A stretch of DNA of 64,000 nucleotides from Calcarisporiella thermophila CBS 279.70 (lineage: Eukaryota > Calcarisporiellomycota): positions 854,940 to 918,939 of the forward strand of contig NW_027192198.1 in assembly GCF_041956535.1 (NCBI RefSeq), read 5' to 3'. Both the position numbers and the translations under genes were made by a program. The notes beneath the pieces are model-generated. The model saw nothing but the letters and a program-made list of their open reading frames with translations. It was not told the DNA's origin and ran no database searches. Position 1 is the first letter of the stretch. Each line of letters begins with the position of its first letter. This document shows, one piece after another, positions 10,392-25,087 of this stretch.

Positions 10392-12250
10392 AAGATTGAA
10401 CCTTATTCCCACTCTGCTATACCATATCTCTCTCTCCTCTGCTTACTATTTCGCGCATAGATGGTTTATACATATTTATATTAATACCTGGCTTTAAAAA
10501 ATGATTTCATTGTAGATGGACTATTTTCTAATTAATGGTTATTTATTTCTTTCATGATATTAGTTTGTTTATTCTGCTTTCTCTTACTTTCTTGTAATTC
10601 CAAAAAAATGTTTATATACTTCGTTTTTCTTCTTCTATAAATAATCCCTCCTTTTGCTCTAGAAAACTAAAATCCCAATTATTAGATGTCGCTTGCCCTT
10701 GTGCTTATGCGATGAGTCCAGATTATAAAGATTAAACAGAAACTTAGACAAACCCATCTACCCACCCCCATGTAAAGAGGGGAAACCAAAAACAAGCTTG
10801 GCTAAATATACTATCCAAGTAATTCTTTCGACACACTCTATCAGTTGAGCTACTAGCTTGATCTTTTTTTTTGGTGGAAAGAAAGAACCCGTCCCCGGTT
10901 GTTCAGAAACGGCTCAGGCGACGTCACCGTGAATGCCATGTGTGTCTTGGGGCCAAAAGTCTCCTCACCGGCTTGCTGTTTTCCGATGGTAAAGAGTTTA
11001 AAGAAGAAGCTTACGCTTAAAGAGGCCGTGCATACTATTGCGTCAGTTCCTCTGCCTGCTGCATATCTGAGAAGAAATGGAAAAAACAGAAGAGGTGAAA
11101 CTCAAAGGCTTAAAGCCATTTAAGAATCGGGAATATTTTTGGTGGCCAACCAGAACGGAGTCACGCGATTTGTTTGGCCGCATAAAGGTTTCCCATCAGC
11201 AAAACTAGTACAAAACGATTCCAAGATTTTGTATATAAGAGGGGAAGGAGAGAGGATGACGCTTGGCTTTGCATCACTTCCGTTCCTTACGCCTTCCTTT
11301 CTTCTCATATTCCTCCCCTAAATTTACCTCCCTACTTATCCCTTCCTCTATATCGCCCTTGGTCTATCCTATACCCTGTCCTCCTTTCTTTCCGCTCCTC
11401 CGTCAAGTTCGTGGACCCCCGTTCGCCAACCCACTCCCCCCTCCCCCCGCATACCAGTTGAGCTCGAGGAGGAGAAGAGGGGGGGGGGGAGAGGGAGCGG
11501 GAGAGGGGGGAGAAGGGAGGAAGGGTTTCCCCCTTTCCTCACCTTTTTTTCTCGTATCGGCTCTCTATTAGTTTTACCATATTACTATATTCTCCAATCT
11601 TCTATTCCTAAATCCAGCATATCATTCGTTTTTATCTATTCTCCCTCTTTATATTTTCCAATATTTATTCCAACCTACCTGGTATAACCACTGCCCCTCC
11701 TTTCGATAACGAAAAAAAATCGAAGCGTGCGGTATTTTTTCCCCCCCTCCCAAAGTCTGTGTTTTCTCATATTCATTTCCTCAAAGAATTTCTACTTCAA
11801 TCTTTTCATTACTTATGGTGTTTTTCTTCCAATGGGGTTTATATTCAGAAATAATGCTATTATTTCCTCTCGTTTAGTCCTTACTATGTCTTACCAAATG
11901 GCCAAGGATGACTGGCCCCTTTCTAATATTACGTGGCTAAAGATGAATATAACAAAGATAGTATATTAGTCCCTTGTTTTCATTCTCCTCCACGAACATA
12001 CGATGTGTGGACTTTGAATTTGTCCGATGGGTCGAAAGCCCGCCTCCAAATCGCCTTGAGAATTAACTTATGACAAAATATGAGATTTTTTGATCAAGGC
12101 CTGAAGATAAGAGACTGCGCCGCCTCCACAGTCGCACAAGACGAGGTGGTTTATATCACCTCGAGAAGATATTGCGATTTTTTTTTTGTTTATCGCGCAT
12201 TCTCCATTCTTTTACCCTAGATCATAAACAGCGTCATTTAAATCCAAAAC
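10392..12250. other. Intergenic region, no gene recognised
   Basis: About 1.9 kb with no conserved coding sequence. It contains a tRNA-like fragment on the minus strand near 10830-10865 that lacks a B box. There is also a TATA-like 'gtatataagaggg' near 11230, followed by a CT-rich stretch, a G-run at about 11479-11489 and long pyrimidine tracts. An unannotated transcript from the TATA-like site is possible. The last 100 bases are the ARG5,6 leader. Confidence 0.35.
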
Positions 12251-15059
<2,809 letters not shown>

Positions 15060-15373
15060 AGAACCCCAAAATTTTTCTAGTTTAATTGGCATTACGCAAA
15101 AACTATTAAATTACGAGATGAAGTAGGGCGAGTTGAAAAAAATATGATAGACAATTTTTTTAATATACTGTAATTTTTAAGGCTTCCTTTGAAGAGAGGG
15201 AAAAGAAGATACATGCTGAGCCTCTCTACCACCACGGGAAAATAAGCAAATTGAATGGTTTCTATTTCTATGTTATATTGATGATCCAAGCCACATAGTC
15301 GCATTGAATAGAGGTCGTAAGTGAGAAAAGATAAAAAAAGTTTGGTTCCAAGAGTTAAAAATCTATATTCTTA
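15060..15373. other. Intergenic, nothing recognised
   Basis: AT-rich stretch between ARG5,6 and MTC1, probably the 3' UTR of the former and the promoter and leader of the latter. No conserved element was identified. Confidence 0.3.
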
Positions 15374-17080
15374 ATGTCTGAAGCAACTGAGAAGAAATCT
15401 CCGACTCAACCCCAGCAGGGTGCGGACGATTTCGAGATTCCTGTGTCAAAGACACGCGAGGAGGTCTATCAATTTCTAGAGTCGCTCGACTTCTCGCACG
15501 ATGAATCGCGCGATGTTGACGCTAAGGATGGAGGCGACCAGCATCCCCAAGCCGACCCGAATGAAATCTTAAGCTTTCTTGACGAGCTGGATTCCTCAAC
15601 AATGCCAGCTGATAAAGTCAGGGAAGATAAACAAGCTGCAGCCTCTGCCGCAGCAGAAGCTATGGATGAAAAGAGACTACTGAAGGAAGAGGAGTATAGA
15701 AGATTAGAGGGAAAGGAGAAAGAAGCTGGAGGAAACGGAACCGAGGAAATATCAACAGGAAAACGGAAGGACGGGCGTACAAATTCTACAAGTTGGTTGT
15801 CGTGGGGTACGTCGGTTTTAGGGGAAGCATTTAAGCATACAACCAATGCGGTCGAGAAAGGATTCTCAGAGGGCGGGGCCGCCCGTTTGCTCGAAGAGAG
15901 ATTGGGGTCCATCGTAAGTAAAGATTCCATTGGAAAACTGGGTAAGTACTTGCGAACATAACCACGAGTTACCCGTCCGGGCTCATTTTTATTCCTCCCA
16001 AATTTTTCACTGAAATACACAGGAACCAACATACATAAAATCACCAGTGAACTAATAGAAACTATTGCACCGCCCATAAGCGACCATGAGGTAATTCAAG
16101 TTTGGCTTGCGCATGACATGGTTGGATACATTGGGGTTGAAGCGCTTGTGTATCGTGAGTTTTCACGCGTGCTAGAGATGTCTCTAGAAGACAGCAACGT
16201 GGTTATCCGAAAGGGTAACTCACGCACCGTAGAGAGAGAAGTCGAAGACGACGCTGAGCGGCAACTCAATGCGTGCGATGGGTTTGCTGAGGCAATTAAA
16301 CTCGCACAGGTGAGACGACTTAATCCCTACAATAGAGTTTGCGAGAATGGCGAATCACCAAACCAATGTACGTATTTTCCCCTCTAGGCTAACGTGGACT
16401 ATTTGGTTAAAACTCACGGTGAGAGCTCTAATCCTCCCGAGCACCCACGGGACGTACCGAGTGGTGAAGTATCAGCAGGTGAACAGGATCCATATGCCAA
16501 GCTTCCGATTCATCGCTGTCCGGTATTCATTGCCTTACAACCCTGCTATACCACCCCCTCTGGCTTAGAGGGGGAGGCCTCTCAACTATTATTCTGCGTG
16601 CTACTAGTGGACACCGTCCATTCGATTCGTTTGTGCTGCTATTCCCAATCCATCCCGTCTAGCTGGCTTCTTATCCCCTACGAGAGCAATGAATGGGTTG
16701 AGGATAAGATGGTTGAGTGTATGCGGTTGGCCGTGCAGACCATTGCTCTAGATTACGTTTATGAACGAATGAAGCTGGGATCTTTGGCAGCAACTGTTGC
16801 TGGATATGAAACAAGGGAAAAAGAGGAGGTTGAGAAGAAAAAGGTAGTTGAGAAGGAAGAACCATCCGAGAAGAAAGAAGATGTCGAGAAGAAAGACCCT
16901 GAGAAGAAAGAACCTGAGAAGAAAGAGGAAGTTGAGCAGATACAAGGAGCTAAAAGGAAAGAGGGGGCTGGGAAAAAGGGGGGAGCAGAGAAGGGAGAGG
17001 TGGTCGAGAAGAAAGAGGGGGTTGGGAAGAAGGCGGGAGGTGAGAAGAGAGTCGAAGCGAAGAAGAAGGCGAAAAAATAA
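15374..17080 (+). CDS. MTC1: Maintenance of telomere capping protein 1 family (DUF5427)
   Basis: Predicted protein of 515 residues; exons 15374-15941, 16023-16309 and 16388-17080. The acidic N-terminus repeats the family block 'FLESLDF' and 'ILSFLDELDSS', then a charged helix, then 'SWLSWGTSVLGEAFKH'. The core continues with 'HEVIQVWLAHDMVGY', 'EALVYREFSRV', and a C-terminal part with 'VFIALQPCY' and 'SWLLIPYE' before 'ERMKLGSLA'. In S. cerevisiae Mtc1 was found through telomere-capping genetics and associates with COPI vesicles; the molecular function is unclear. An unusual feature is the last 90 or so residues, a Lys/Glu-rich repeat built on 'EKKE', 'EKKD' and 'EKKEG' units. The family call rests on motif order. 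Confidence 0.75.
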
Positions 17081-18023
17081 TGGATTTTAACTAGATGGCA
17101 GGCGATTGACCTTTTATTATTCCTGCTTAATTCAATTTTTAGGATTATTTTTATTCTATTTCACAATTGTGTTTGTATTTTTCGTTTTCGTTTCTTTTTC
17201 CGTCTTTGTCTTTTCTTTATAATTCTCCTGCTTGGTGAATTATAAATAATATATATCTGTATACAAAGTTTCCATGAATATAATTGCTGCTCTTGACATT
17301 GCTTCCATAATACTCGAATATGAATACAGTATAATACTCTTTCATATTTCATTTAAGAACAACTCCGATTTTATGAATCCCTATTCTTGAACTCAAATCG
17401 TAGCAGGAGAAGTTAAACCTAAGTGCTATTGAAAAATGCGAATTCGAACTTCAAGCTATAAAGAAAAAAAATCTGAAAATAGAACTGAGCTGACTTTGAA
17501 TATTAAATCGTTTCATGCATCCCATAATACAGGCACAGAATATAAATAAGCCTGCTCATCCAATTTTTGGAACCTTGTAAACATCAATAAGGGCGACCAA
17601 TTATTTTGAATTTTGCTCGCAAAGATTCGTCTTTGGTTGAGGTTGTAAATTCAAAATCCAGACATCGTTCCGAGACTAACTGAGCGTTTTAAAACCATTG
17701 CTTGGACTCTGGGCATGAGAAGGAATGACCTGAGACGCCAACACATTATAAATGTCGCAAAGATAAAGAAAGAAATTTAGAATGGAATATTGACAGGATT
17801 TCGATGATGATTAACCTGATTGAGCTAGTAATCTTAACGAGAAATCGATTTGCCAATACTACTCTTATTCAAAATCAATTATTATTATGCTTAAAGGCAT
17901 CTGACTAGCGAAAATTATCTTTTCGAAACTAAAATTCAAGACATTTCACAATGGGCCAGAGAAAAAGGGTCCTTTAAAACAAAAAGCAATTTTATTATAA
18001 TGTTTTCAGCAAAAACAAGGAGT
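17081..18023. other. Intergenic, nothing recognised
   Basis: AT-rich region between the convergent ends of MTC1 (plus) and the eL33 gene (minus). It has poly-T and poly-A tracts and presumably holds both 3' UTRs. No tRNA, repeat or coding exon was found. Confidence 0.35.
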
Positions 18024-18645
18024 TTAGATGTTGGAAGGGTACAGCATCTACAGAAAGAAATTCGTATTAGTCCCGCAGCATTGAATTATGTGAAATAAAA
18101 AAAAAGAAAGCTTACCACACGCACGGAGGCACCGAATGCCCGTGGAGGAAGGTTCGACCTGAATTTCGCCTTCACGACGCCAGAGGTACCATGAGGACGC
18201 GTGACACGGCCCCAGATCACACGGATTTTCGATCCATTAACCTCACGCTTTGCACGGTATACGTAAGCCACACGCTTACCGAGGTAGAACTCAGCATCAG
18301 CAGCGGTCTTGAGGTTCTCGATCTGGAGAAGTGAGGTGTTGGGAGATTGGTTGCGCTTGGCACGCTTGAAACCGAGGACACGGCCCTTGGCGTAGAGACT
18401 AATGTCAAGAAGAAAAATAAGTCAGACAATTATACATTATAAAGAGCTAAGCGGATTCAGAATGGGACAAAAATGCTGATCTGGGGTAGATCAACATGCG
18501 GTGACAATTCTTAAAATGAAGATTATCATAACAAAAAATTCTATCCAGCAAGTAAATCATGCTTCCATGTCTCCATACCCATCCCATCCATCCATCCATC
18601 TGTAGAAAGTGCAAATTTGGATCCTTACCGAACAGGTTGAGCCAT
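18024..18645 (-). CDS. RPL33: 60S ribosomal protein eL33 (L33/L35Ae)
   Basis: Cytosolic large-subunit ribosomal protein, 107 residues. Minus-strand exons are 18645-18629, 18398-18116 and 18047-18024. The first exon has only 17 nt and encodes 'MAQPVR' with the split codon; the last has 24 nt and encodes 'MLYPSNI'. Family motifs are '[16 protein letters not shown]', '[15 protein letters not shown]', '[13 protein letters not shown]' and '[17 protein letters not shown]'. The start and end match the universal length of the protein. The 230-nt first intron near the start codon is typical of fungal ribosomal protein genes. The divergent gene Y14 starts 170 bases away, so the two share a promoter region. 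Confidence 0.95.
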
Positions 18646-18814
18646 TTGTTCCTGTTATATGTCTTTGACTGATGAAAGAGGAAGGATCCAGCGTCTATGA
18701 ATTTTGTTCTCTTTTGTCTCGACGACTTTGTTCTTGTGACGTCACAAAGCAGTCACACTGCCTTTAACAATACTCGAGGATCTCTTGAAAAAATATTAAA
18801 AAATAAGAAGCACC

Positions 18815-19679
18815 ATGGTTGATCATGAAGATACGATGGCGGTTGACGAAGGTGAATCCATTCGTTATTTTTGAAAAGCCTTTATTCTTCATTACTAGGC
18901 ATGTCCATTTACCTAATATGGTTGCTATTTCTAGTCAACCTCAGAGACGAGAAGAGAGAATCGAAGGAGGGAGAAATAAAGCGTAAAGGCCGAGGGTTTG
19001 GTAGTTCAAACGGTAAGTAGCTTAATCAGACGTTCAAATGGGGATGCTCTCTGCTGATCCCTTTTTGATGTACTTTTCAACGGTAACCATTAACAAATCC
19101 AATTTTATTTATGAGGGAAATAGATCGTCGTGAAGGAGTCAAAAGTTCAGACAAGTATGATACAATGGAGACAGATAGTACTTCTGAGGGTCGAGCACAG
19201 CGATGTACGTGTGTTTCACGTATTCGGATTGTCCTAGTAAACCATTCTTATCCAATCTGATCTTGAATAGCTATCGAAGGATGGATAGTCCTTGTAACGG
19301 GTGTGCATGAGGAGGCCACCGAAGAGGACATTATGGATCGTTTCGGTGAATTCGGGCAAATTCAAAACTTACATCTGAATCTGGACAGACGAACGGGTTT
19401 TGTTAAGGTATGACTGAATCGTATTAAACATAAAGGGCTTCTCTTCCTCTAAACTTTGACGGTTGGTAGGGCTATGCGCTTATTGAGTACGAGACATATA
19501 AAGAAGCCAAACTTGCAGTAGAGAGTACCAATGGGACACGGTTACTTGATAAAGAGATATCATGCGATTTTGCTTTTGTTCGGCCACCGCTCGCAGGTAA
19601 CTACGAGCGACGAGGCCGAATGGCTGATAGGTTAGGAACTAGCATTAGACGACGAAGCGCAAGTCCCGGAGAAAAGTGA
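18815..19679 (+). CDS. RBM8A: Exon junction complex protein Y14 (RBM8A-like)
   Basis: RNA-binding subunit of the exon junction complex, partner of Mago; 180 residues. Five exons: 18815-18851, 18935-19012, 19124-19204, 19271-19407 and 19470-19679, with consistent phases. No single exon is longer than 210 nt. A charged N-terminus leads to one RRM (about 70-150) with '[18 protein letters not shown]', the Y14-specific '[19 protein letters not shown]' RNP-2/RNP-1 region and '[14 protein letters not shown]'. It ends in an Arg/Ser-rich tail ('[10 protein letters not shown]'). Presence of Y14 implies EJC-dependent mRNA surveillance or localisation, fitting the intron-rich genes of this window. It shares its promoter with the eL33 gene on the other strand. 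Confidence 0.9.
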
Positions 19680-19868
19680 GGAATATGTAGGAGTTTATGC
19701 TATTGAGGAATTAATGCAGTAGATGGTTACGTTTCGATAAAATTTCTTTTACGTTGAGAGGAGATTTCCGTGTGTTATAGAAGTTTTTTGGTTCCTTTTC
19801 GTGTCTCTGTGGCTTATGCACCCTTTATTAATGAACTCGTTTTTTTACTCTTCTAAAATTCGGTTAAA

Positions 19869-20256
19869 ATGTCCACTTCAAATCAACATCCTCCAAGCCC
19901 ATTCAATTTGGAATCGAGAGAGGTAAATTCTCTTTTTACGCGATGAATGCCATCTTCAAGTGAATGAAGGGAAGATGACAGTTTAGAATTTCTCATTTCG
20001 GACTCTACCTACTTGCAGGTATCGTCTGATGAATTTGAATCTCTCAAACTTGTTCGCGCGTCAGTGCAAGCAGTTTCTCTCATGGCTAACAAAATGCTCA
20101 AAGATCTCGAGACAATAACGAAGAATTATGAGGCAATTGCTGGTAAGCTTAATTTGTAGATCCCAGGATGTTATGAGTCTCAACGTGGAATGATCTATAA
20201 ATAATATAGAACTTAATGAGAGGTGGCGACCCTTTTTAGAGGGCAATAATCGATGA
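19869..20256 (+). CDS. Small coiled-coil protein, family uncertain
   Basis: Predicted 74-residue protein. Exons are 19869-19922, 20019-20142 and 20210-20256; all three join in phase with good GT-AG sites (GTAAAT, GTAAGC, and cag/tag acceptors). A Pro/Ser-rich N-terminus is followed by one long amphipathic helix that includes 'LVRASVQAVSLMANKMLKD' and 'TITKNYEAIAELNERW', ending 'RPFLEGNNR'. The length, the single helix and the closing Trp-Arg-Pro resemble the small DASH/DAM kinetochore or BLOC-type subunits, but I cannot assign one. It lies 190 bases behind Y14 on the same strand. Confidence 0.55.
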
Positions 20257-20520
20257 TGTCTATTATATTCGGATCTGTACGGTGGTAAGTGTGCCACGTT
20301 TATCAACCTATATAGGTCGATATTTATCAGCAGGCACTGATTCATGAAAGTCGGCAGGTTTCCATAAAATTCACCTCTCTCCTCTAGGTTGTAATATTAT
20401 CTTATAAAATATATTAGATAGAAATAAACATTGGTAAATATCATTAAAACGTCGCTATATTTACACGCAAGCGATATAAATAGTCTAATTTACAAATTCC
20501 TTTGATCTCTGTGAAAGATG

Positions 20521-21983
20521 TCAGGTCTCGTCCAACACACAAAAACTAGTTATAATTTTAACTGTCCCATTTTTCTGCGCGTCTTCTCTCCCCTTGAGAG
20601 GTAGTTCCACCCACGGTCGGAATATTCTCACTCGTCGCCCAATCTCCAGCTTTTCTAGTTCCTGTTTTTTTGAATTGGTTGATACAAAGTCTGTAGCAAA
20701 CACGACATGTAGAATGTCCTCACATTCGCCATTTGTTGAGGGAGCGTTTGAGTTCTCTTGGAGGCAGAGGCAAGAGACCAGGTCAAATTCACTACGTTTT
20801 GCAATGATGCTCACAACGACTGAGCTGTTGGGAGAGGTTACACCTTGACTCTGAGCTCGCATTCGATGAGCCCATATTGCATGCTCCGACCTTTCGGCTG
20901 ATATAAATCCTATCATTTGCTCTGCATATCCTCCGCTCAGATATTGCGTCTTTTTTCGGTGGGGAGACCATTCATTTCCGGTGATCTCTTTATTTTCTCT
21001 ACTCGCTTCTTTGGTTGCCTCAGGTAATCTTATACTCTTTATCCATTGCGAAGGACTAGTGGTTGATGGTGGAGAGGAGTGAAAGGTACGAGGCTGTTTG
21101 AGTAGGAAAATCGAGGCGAAAGGTGTGTGGGAAGTACGAGAATTGGTAGTCTGGGGAGGTGTTTGTGGGGTCTGACTCGCTGGGACTTGAGTTGACACGA
21201 CCGCAGGTTCCTAGTCATAGAATGAGGGTCAGGGACACCGCTTTAATCACGGAATAATTACAAAATAGAAATATTACAGATTTTGGGTTGGAGGATTCGT
21301 CATTTAAGAATACGTCTGAAAAGTCATCTGAAAAATCGTCCTCGAAGATATTGTCTAAGGAATATGCGTCAAGATGCACCTACACAAACCATAGGTTATT
21401 GGAAAATAGTATTACAGGAGATAAACTGCTCATTAAACCTCAGCCATATTAGATGAAGAGCCGCATTCGGCTTCCTCGATGATATCAAACACTCTATCAC
21501 TTTTCGAGTCAGGAACAAGTGTTATGATTGACGCACTCTCGACATCCTATCAAACATAACGCGTATATATTACAATGAATTGCTAGTTAGCAGTCCCGAG
21601 AATTGCTTTACTAACGTCATGATTCTCTTGTTTCCTTCTTTTTCCAAAGGGAATAGGGAGGGTAGGAGGCTCTATAATAAAAATTAAAGATTATCTAATG
21701 AATCGATTGAACTAGCCGTTAGAGAAAATCATTCACCATCAGCGACAGTAATTTCATCCTGATTTAAACTTGGGTATCGTTTTGTCAGAGGTGACGGAGC
21801 TGACGGTGGTGACGAGCATGGATCTTCAATATCCATATCGTCTTTTTCTTGTACCGCAAAATGGAACAAAGGAGGTTGCGTGATGCCATACCCTCCAGCA
21901 TTATTTGTATTTGCTGTCGTTAAATGTGGTGGCGATGGTGCATTTTGTGTATTAAGGTGCGATATACCCCTAAATTTATTCAT
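20521..21983 (-). CDS. Uncharacterised protein with a possible OB-fold C-terminal domain
   Basis: Predicted 400-residue protein. Minus-strand exons are 21983-21737, 21671-21616, 21546-21439, 21379-21278 and 21210-20521, all in phase (one 5' site is GTTTAA, one GTTAGT). The first 250 residues are low-complexity, rich in Ser, Thr, Pro and Asp ('NIFEDDFSDDFSDVF'; 'PASQTPQTPPQTTNS'). The C-terminal 130 residues look folded: 'SSVVVSIIAKRSEFDLVSC', 'DILHVVFATDF', then 'GRRVRIFRPWVELPL' and 'VKIITSFCVLDE'. The beta-rich pattern ending in an 'RxxRIFxPW' strand recalls OB-like domains of DNA-repair scaffolds such as SPIDR. This is an inference, not a match. It shares a 260-bp promoter region with DOT1. 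Confidence 0.6.
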
Positions 21984-22244
21984 AGTAGCTCAAAAGAGAT
22001 TCAAAGGATCAAGTTGGAGTCAGGGTCATAGTAATATCGGAAGTATGAAATATTTCTGCAATATGGCCAGTCACAAATTAAACACCTTTAAGGTTGTCAA
22101 GGAAAGTTACAAAAATAACTCTGTGGCAAGACTACTCTCCAACGTCTCCTCATCTTCTCTTACCATTGAAACCCATTTTACGTTGAATTGTTGTCAATTT
22201 GAATACATTAATTCAAGGAGATCTAGTGGATATATTACGACACT

Positions 22245-24365
22245 ATGCAAGAAGAACCCAGAGTTAATGATCAAGAAGGCAATCATGGGTATAAAGTTAA
22301 AGACAAAAACGATCATGAGCATGGAAAGCGGAATTGGGTTGATACTGCAATAGAATATAACTACACAAAAAAAACGGAAGGTATGCCTGTTAAAAAGCGA
22401 GTTAAGGTTATTAGTGATGTGGAGAGGGGCAATTCAGTTCCAGAATTGAATGAGTATAAGCCTGTAACGCTCATCAACCCGAGCAATGGAACCAAAGGAT
22501 CGGAGCTGAACACTGCAACATCTTTGGTGCGGGTGGATGAGAATGCTAATTCTAAGCAGAATACTAGTGCAGATGTTGAAATGTTATCAAAAGCTGAGAT
22601 TAAATTAGATCAGAAAGAAGATCGACCGAGCATATTAATATCCTCTAGTTCCAACACTGATAATATTGAAAATACAAGATCCGAAAATGCAGCTGAGCCG
22701 GCTAACAAAGATGTTTCTGTTGGACAAGATAGTAGAAGTAATACTGATATCCTACCGGAGAAACGCTCAGTAGGCGACCGACCCAGTTCTATTCCACAGC
22801 AGAAAGTGGATAGTGTACCGTCCTCTTCAAAAAAGACTTCAAAAGAGCAAGGGGAAAAACCTGATGATGATGCAGCAATTGCAAAAACTGGAATTTTTAA
22901 GGGCAAGGCCTTGCGCCTTCGACACTCCAAAGAAATTGTACTGGAGAATGTCAAGAAATATCGGCCGTGTAAGTATATTATTATTACCATTTAAATCATT
23001 GATGAGAGTTTATCACTACCTATATCCTTAGATTTTGTATCGTCAGCTGAGGCGGATTCTGAACCTGCAACCCCGCAATCTCCTGCATCACTGAGAGATG
23101 CCCTCCCTGATATCCCTATTGTCGCAATCGAATACCCAAGAACCCAAGAAAAGTAACTTATTTATAATTGACTCGGTATTTTCTAAAATTTGAATATATC
23201 TCATGGCTTTTTTTATTTTTAGCTTCGCTCTACTTAAGCCAGTCACCGGCACTAAGAGCCAAGACGAAGATCGACATGAATATAACCCTCTCGTAGACAT
23301 TGTTCGCACTGCGGAGTTCCTTGTTGAACATTATACAAATGCTTCGCAAAAAACCCTCTTTGGCGATGAATCACAAGGCATTCTTCGCAATCTTAACAAA
23401 TTCAAAAATCGACGCGATCTGCCCAATTTTCTTGCATCAGTTAAAGAGTTCAATAGGGTTATGCGGAAGTTGAAGGATGATGGGAGTATACGCGCGAATT
23501 CAAAGGTTGTAGCGGCGCGACCGCCACATGACCTGGTTCGCCATGTCCTTTTTCAAATATACTCTAGAACCGTAGCACCGCAGGCTGATCGCCTAAATGA
23601 TTACAAAGGTAGATAATAATTGGTAGCCCATTTGCATTGTACTCATTTTTACAATTTCTTCCCCCTACTAGCCTTTTCGAACAATGTCTATGGCGAAATC
23701 CTTCCCATTTTTGTTGATGAGCTTATTGAGAGAGCCGGAATCACTCGCAATTCCGTCTTCATCGATTTGGGGTGTGGTACCGGAAACGTGGTATTACAAG
23801 TTGCAGCACAAACCGGATGCGAGGCATACGGCATTGAGATCCAACCAACCCCAAGCAAGCTAGCAATGCTCCAGCTAGAGGAGTTTTTGGCTCGTATGCG
23901 GTATTTATTATATATATGGCTGAGTTTGCTGGTATGTTCACTAAATCGGTGATTTATGGTTCCTCCCCTAGGGCTTATCGCCTCCAGCACGGTACTGTTC
24001 GCATTTGGCAGGGCGATTTTCTTGACCATTCTCAAACCACGTCTATCCTTTCCCGTGCCGATGTAGTCCTCGTCAACAACTACGCCTTCGACGCAGAGCT
24101 CAATCAAGCACTTCTGCAACGCTTCCTTGACCTGAAGGAAGGCTGTCGTATCATTTCACTCAAATCATTCGTCTCCATTCATCACCAAATAACGGCTAGG
24201 AATATTGATGCAGTGGAGAACATATTAAGGGTTAAAGAGCATCCCTACTGGACACAGTATGTGAGTTGGACCCACAACGGGGGGATGTATTATATACACA
24301 CGGTGGATAGGGGACCATTGAATCGATTCTTGGAAAGAATGCGAGGGGGTAGGACAAGATCCTAG
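22245..24365 (+). CDS. DOT1: Histone H3K79 methyltransferase Dot1
   Basis: Nuclear SAM-dependent lysine methyltransferase acting on nucleosomal H3K79; 617 residues. Exons are 22245-22968, 23032-23152, 23223-23608, 23672-23900 and 23972-24365. About 280 N-terminal residues are charged and disordered, as in yeast Dot1, probably contacting the nucleosome. The catalytic DOT1 domain follows: 'EYNPLVDIVRTAEFLVEHY', the D1 loop 'NNVYGEILP', motif I 'FIDLGCGTGNVVLQVAAQTG', 'AYGIEI', 'FLDHS' and the D2 signature 'NNYAFDAELNQAL'. The end is 'VSWTHNGGMYYIHTVDR'. All expected SAM-binding elements are present. Intron 4 falls just after 'EEFLARMR', between the SAM loop and the acidic motif. Confidence 0.95.
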
Positions 24366-25087
24366 TGTATATTTATTTGTCTTCTTTATAATTATTATTT
24401 ATGAGCATTTCAGTTTATATTTGGGTTTATTTTTCTTTTTCCTTTTATGTAGTGTTTTAGTTAATGGAGTTGTAAATTTTTAGACTTAATTTGAGACGAA
24501 GCTTTTTATACCAGATTTTCATCCTCTGTGCTGTCGAGGTGAGCTAGGATAATTTTGCAGTTTGTCATGTGTATAATGCCACGAAGTTTCCCGACCAGTA
24601 TCTTTGAAATGCCAAACTTGTAGTTGATCTGGTTTTTATAAATTAAACCGAACTTGGACTTCGATATCAAAAGGAAGCTTGGAGAGCCCGAATAATTTTT
24701 ATGCCAAAACTGCTTTAGGGCAATTGTTCCTTGTCGTCCAAAAAAAATAAATATTGCTACAATTGTTATTCATTAGTTACTATGTTTTAATCATTGCTTG
24801 ATGTGAAAATTGTACCGTTAACCGTTGTATTTACGACAATTTTATTTCAGAAACTTGCAGACAATGATGACTGCAATTGCACGATAATATCCTTTATTTG
24901 TACAAACGTTAATATAGATATGTCTCAGAATGGCATTTGCCTATATTACACCCCATGTTGAATAGCTCATTGAAATTATTATCTTCATGGAGTGAGCTTT
25001 ACTTTTCTTTCACTTTTTAATCTCTTTTTGTTTTATCTCATTCAAACCAAATTATCTGTTTATCCAAAAATCCCAAGATAACTTACT
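24366..25087. other. Intergenic, nothing recognised
   Basis: AT-rich region between the DOT1 stop and the lipase ATG, both on the plus strand. Short homopolymer runs only; no coding exon or RNA gene could be supported. Confidence 0.35.

Noticed and set aside
10825-10866. tRNA-like sequence on the minus strand
   Set aside because: It has an A-box-like 'agctcaactgatagag', but no anticodon stem, no B box (GGTTCGAATCC-type) and no acceptor pairing could be found.
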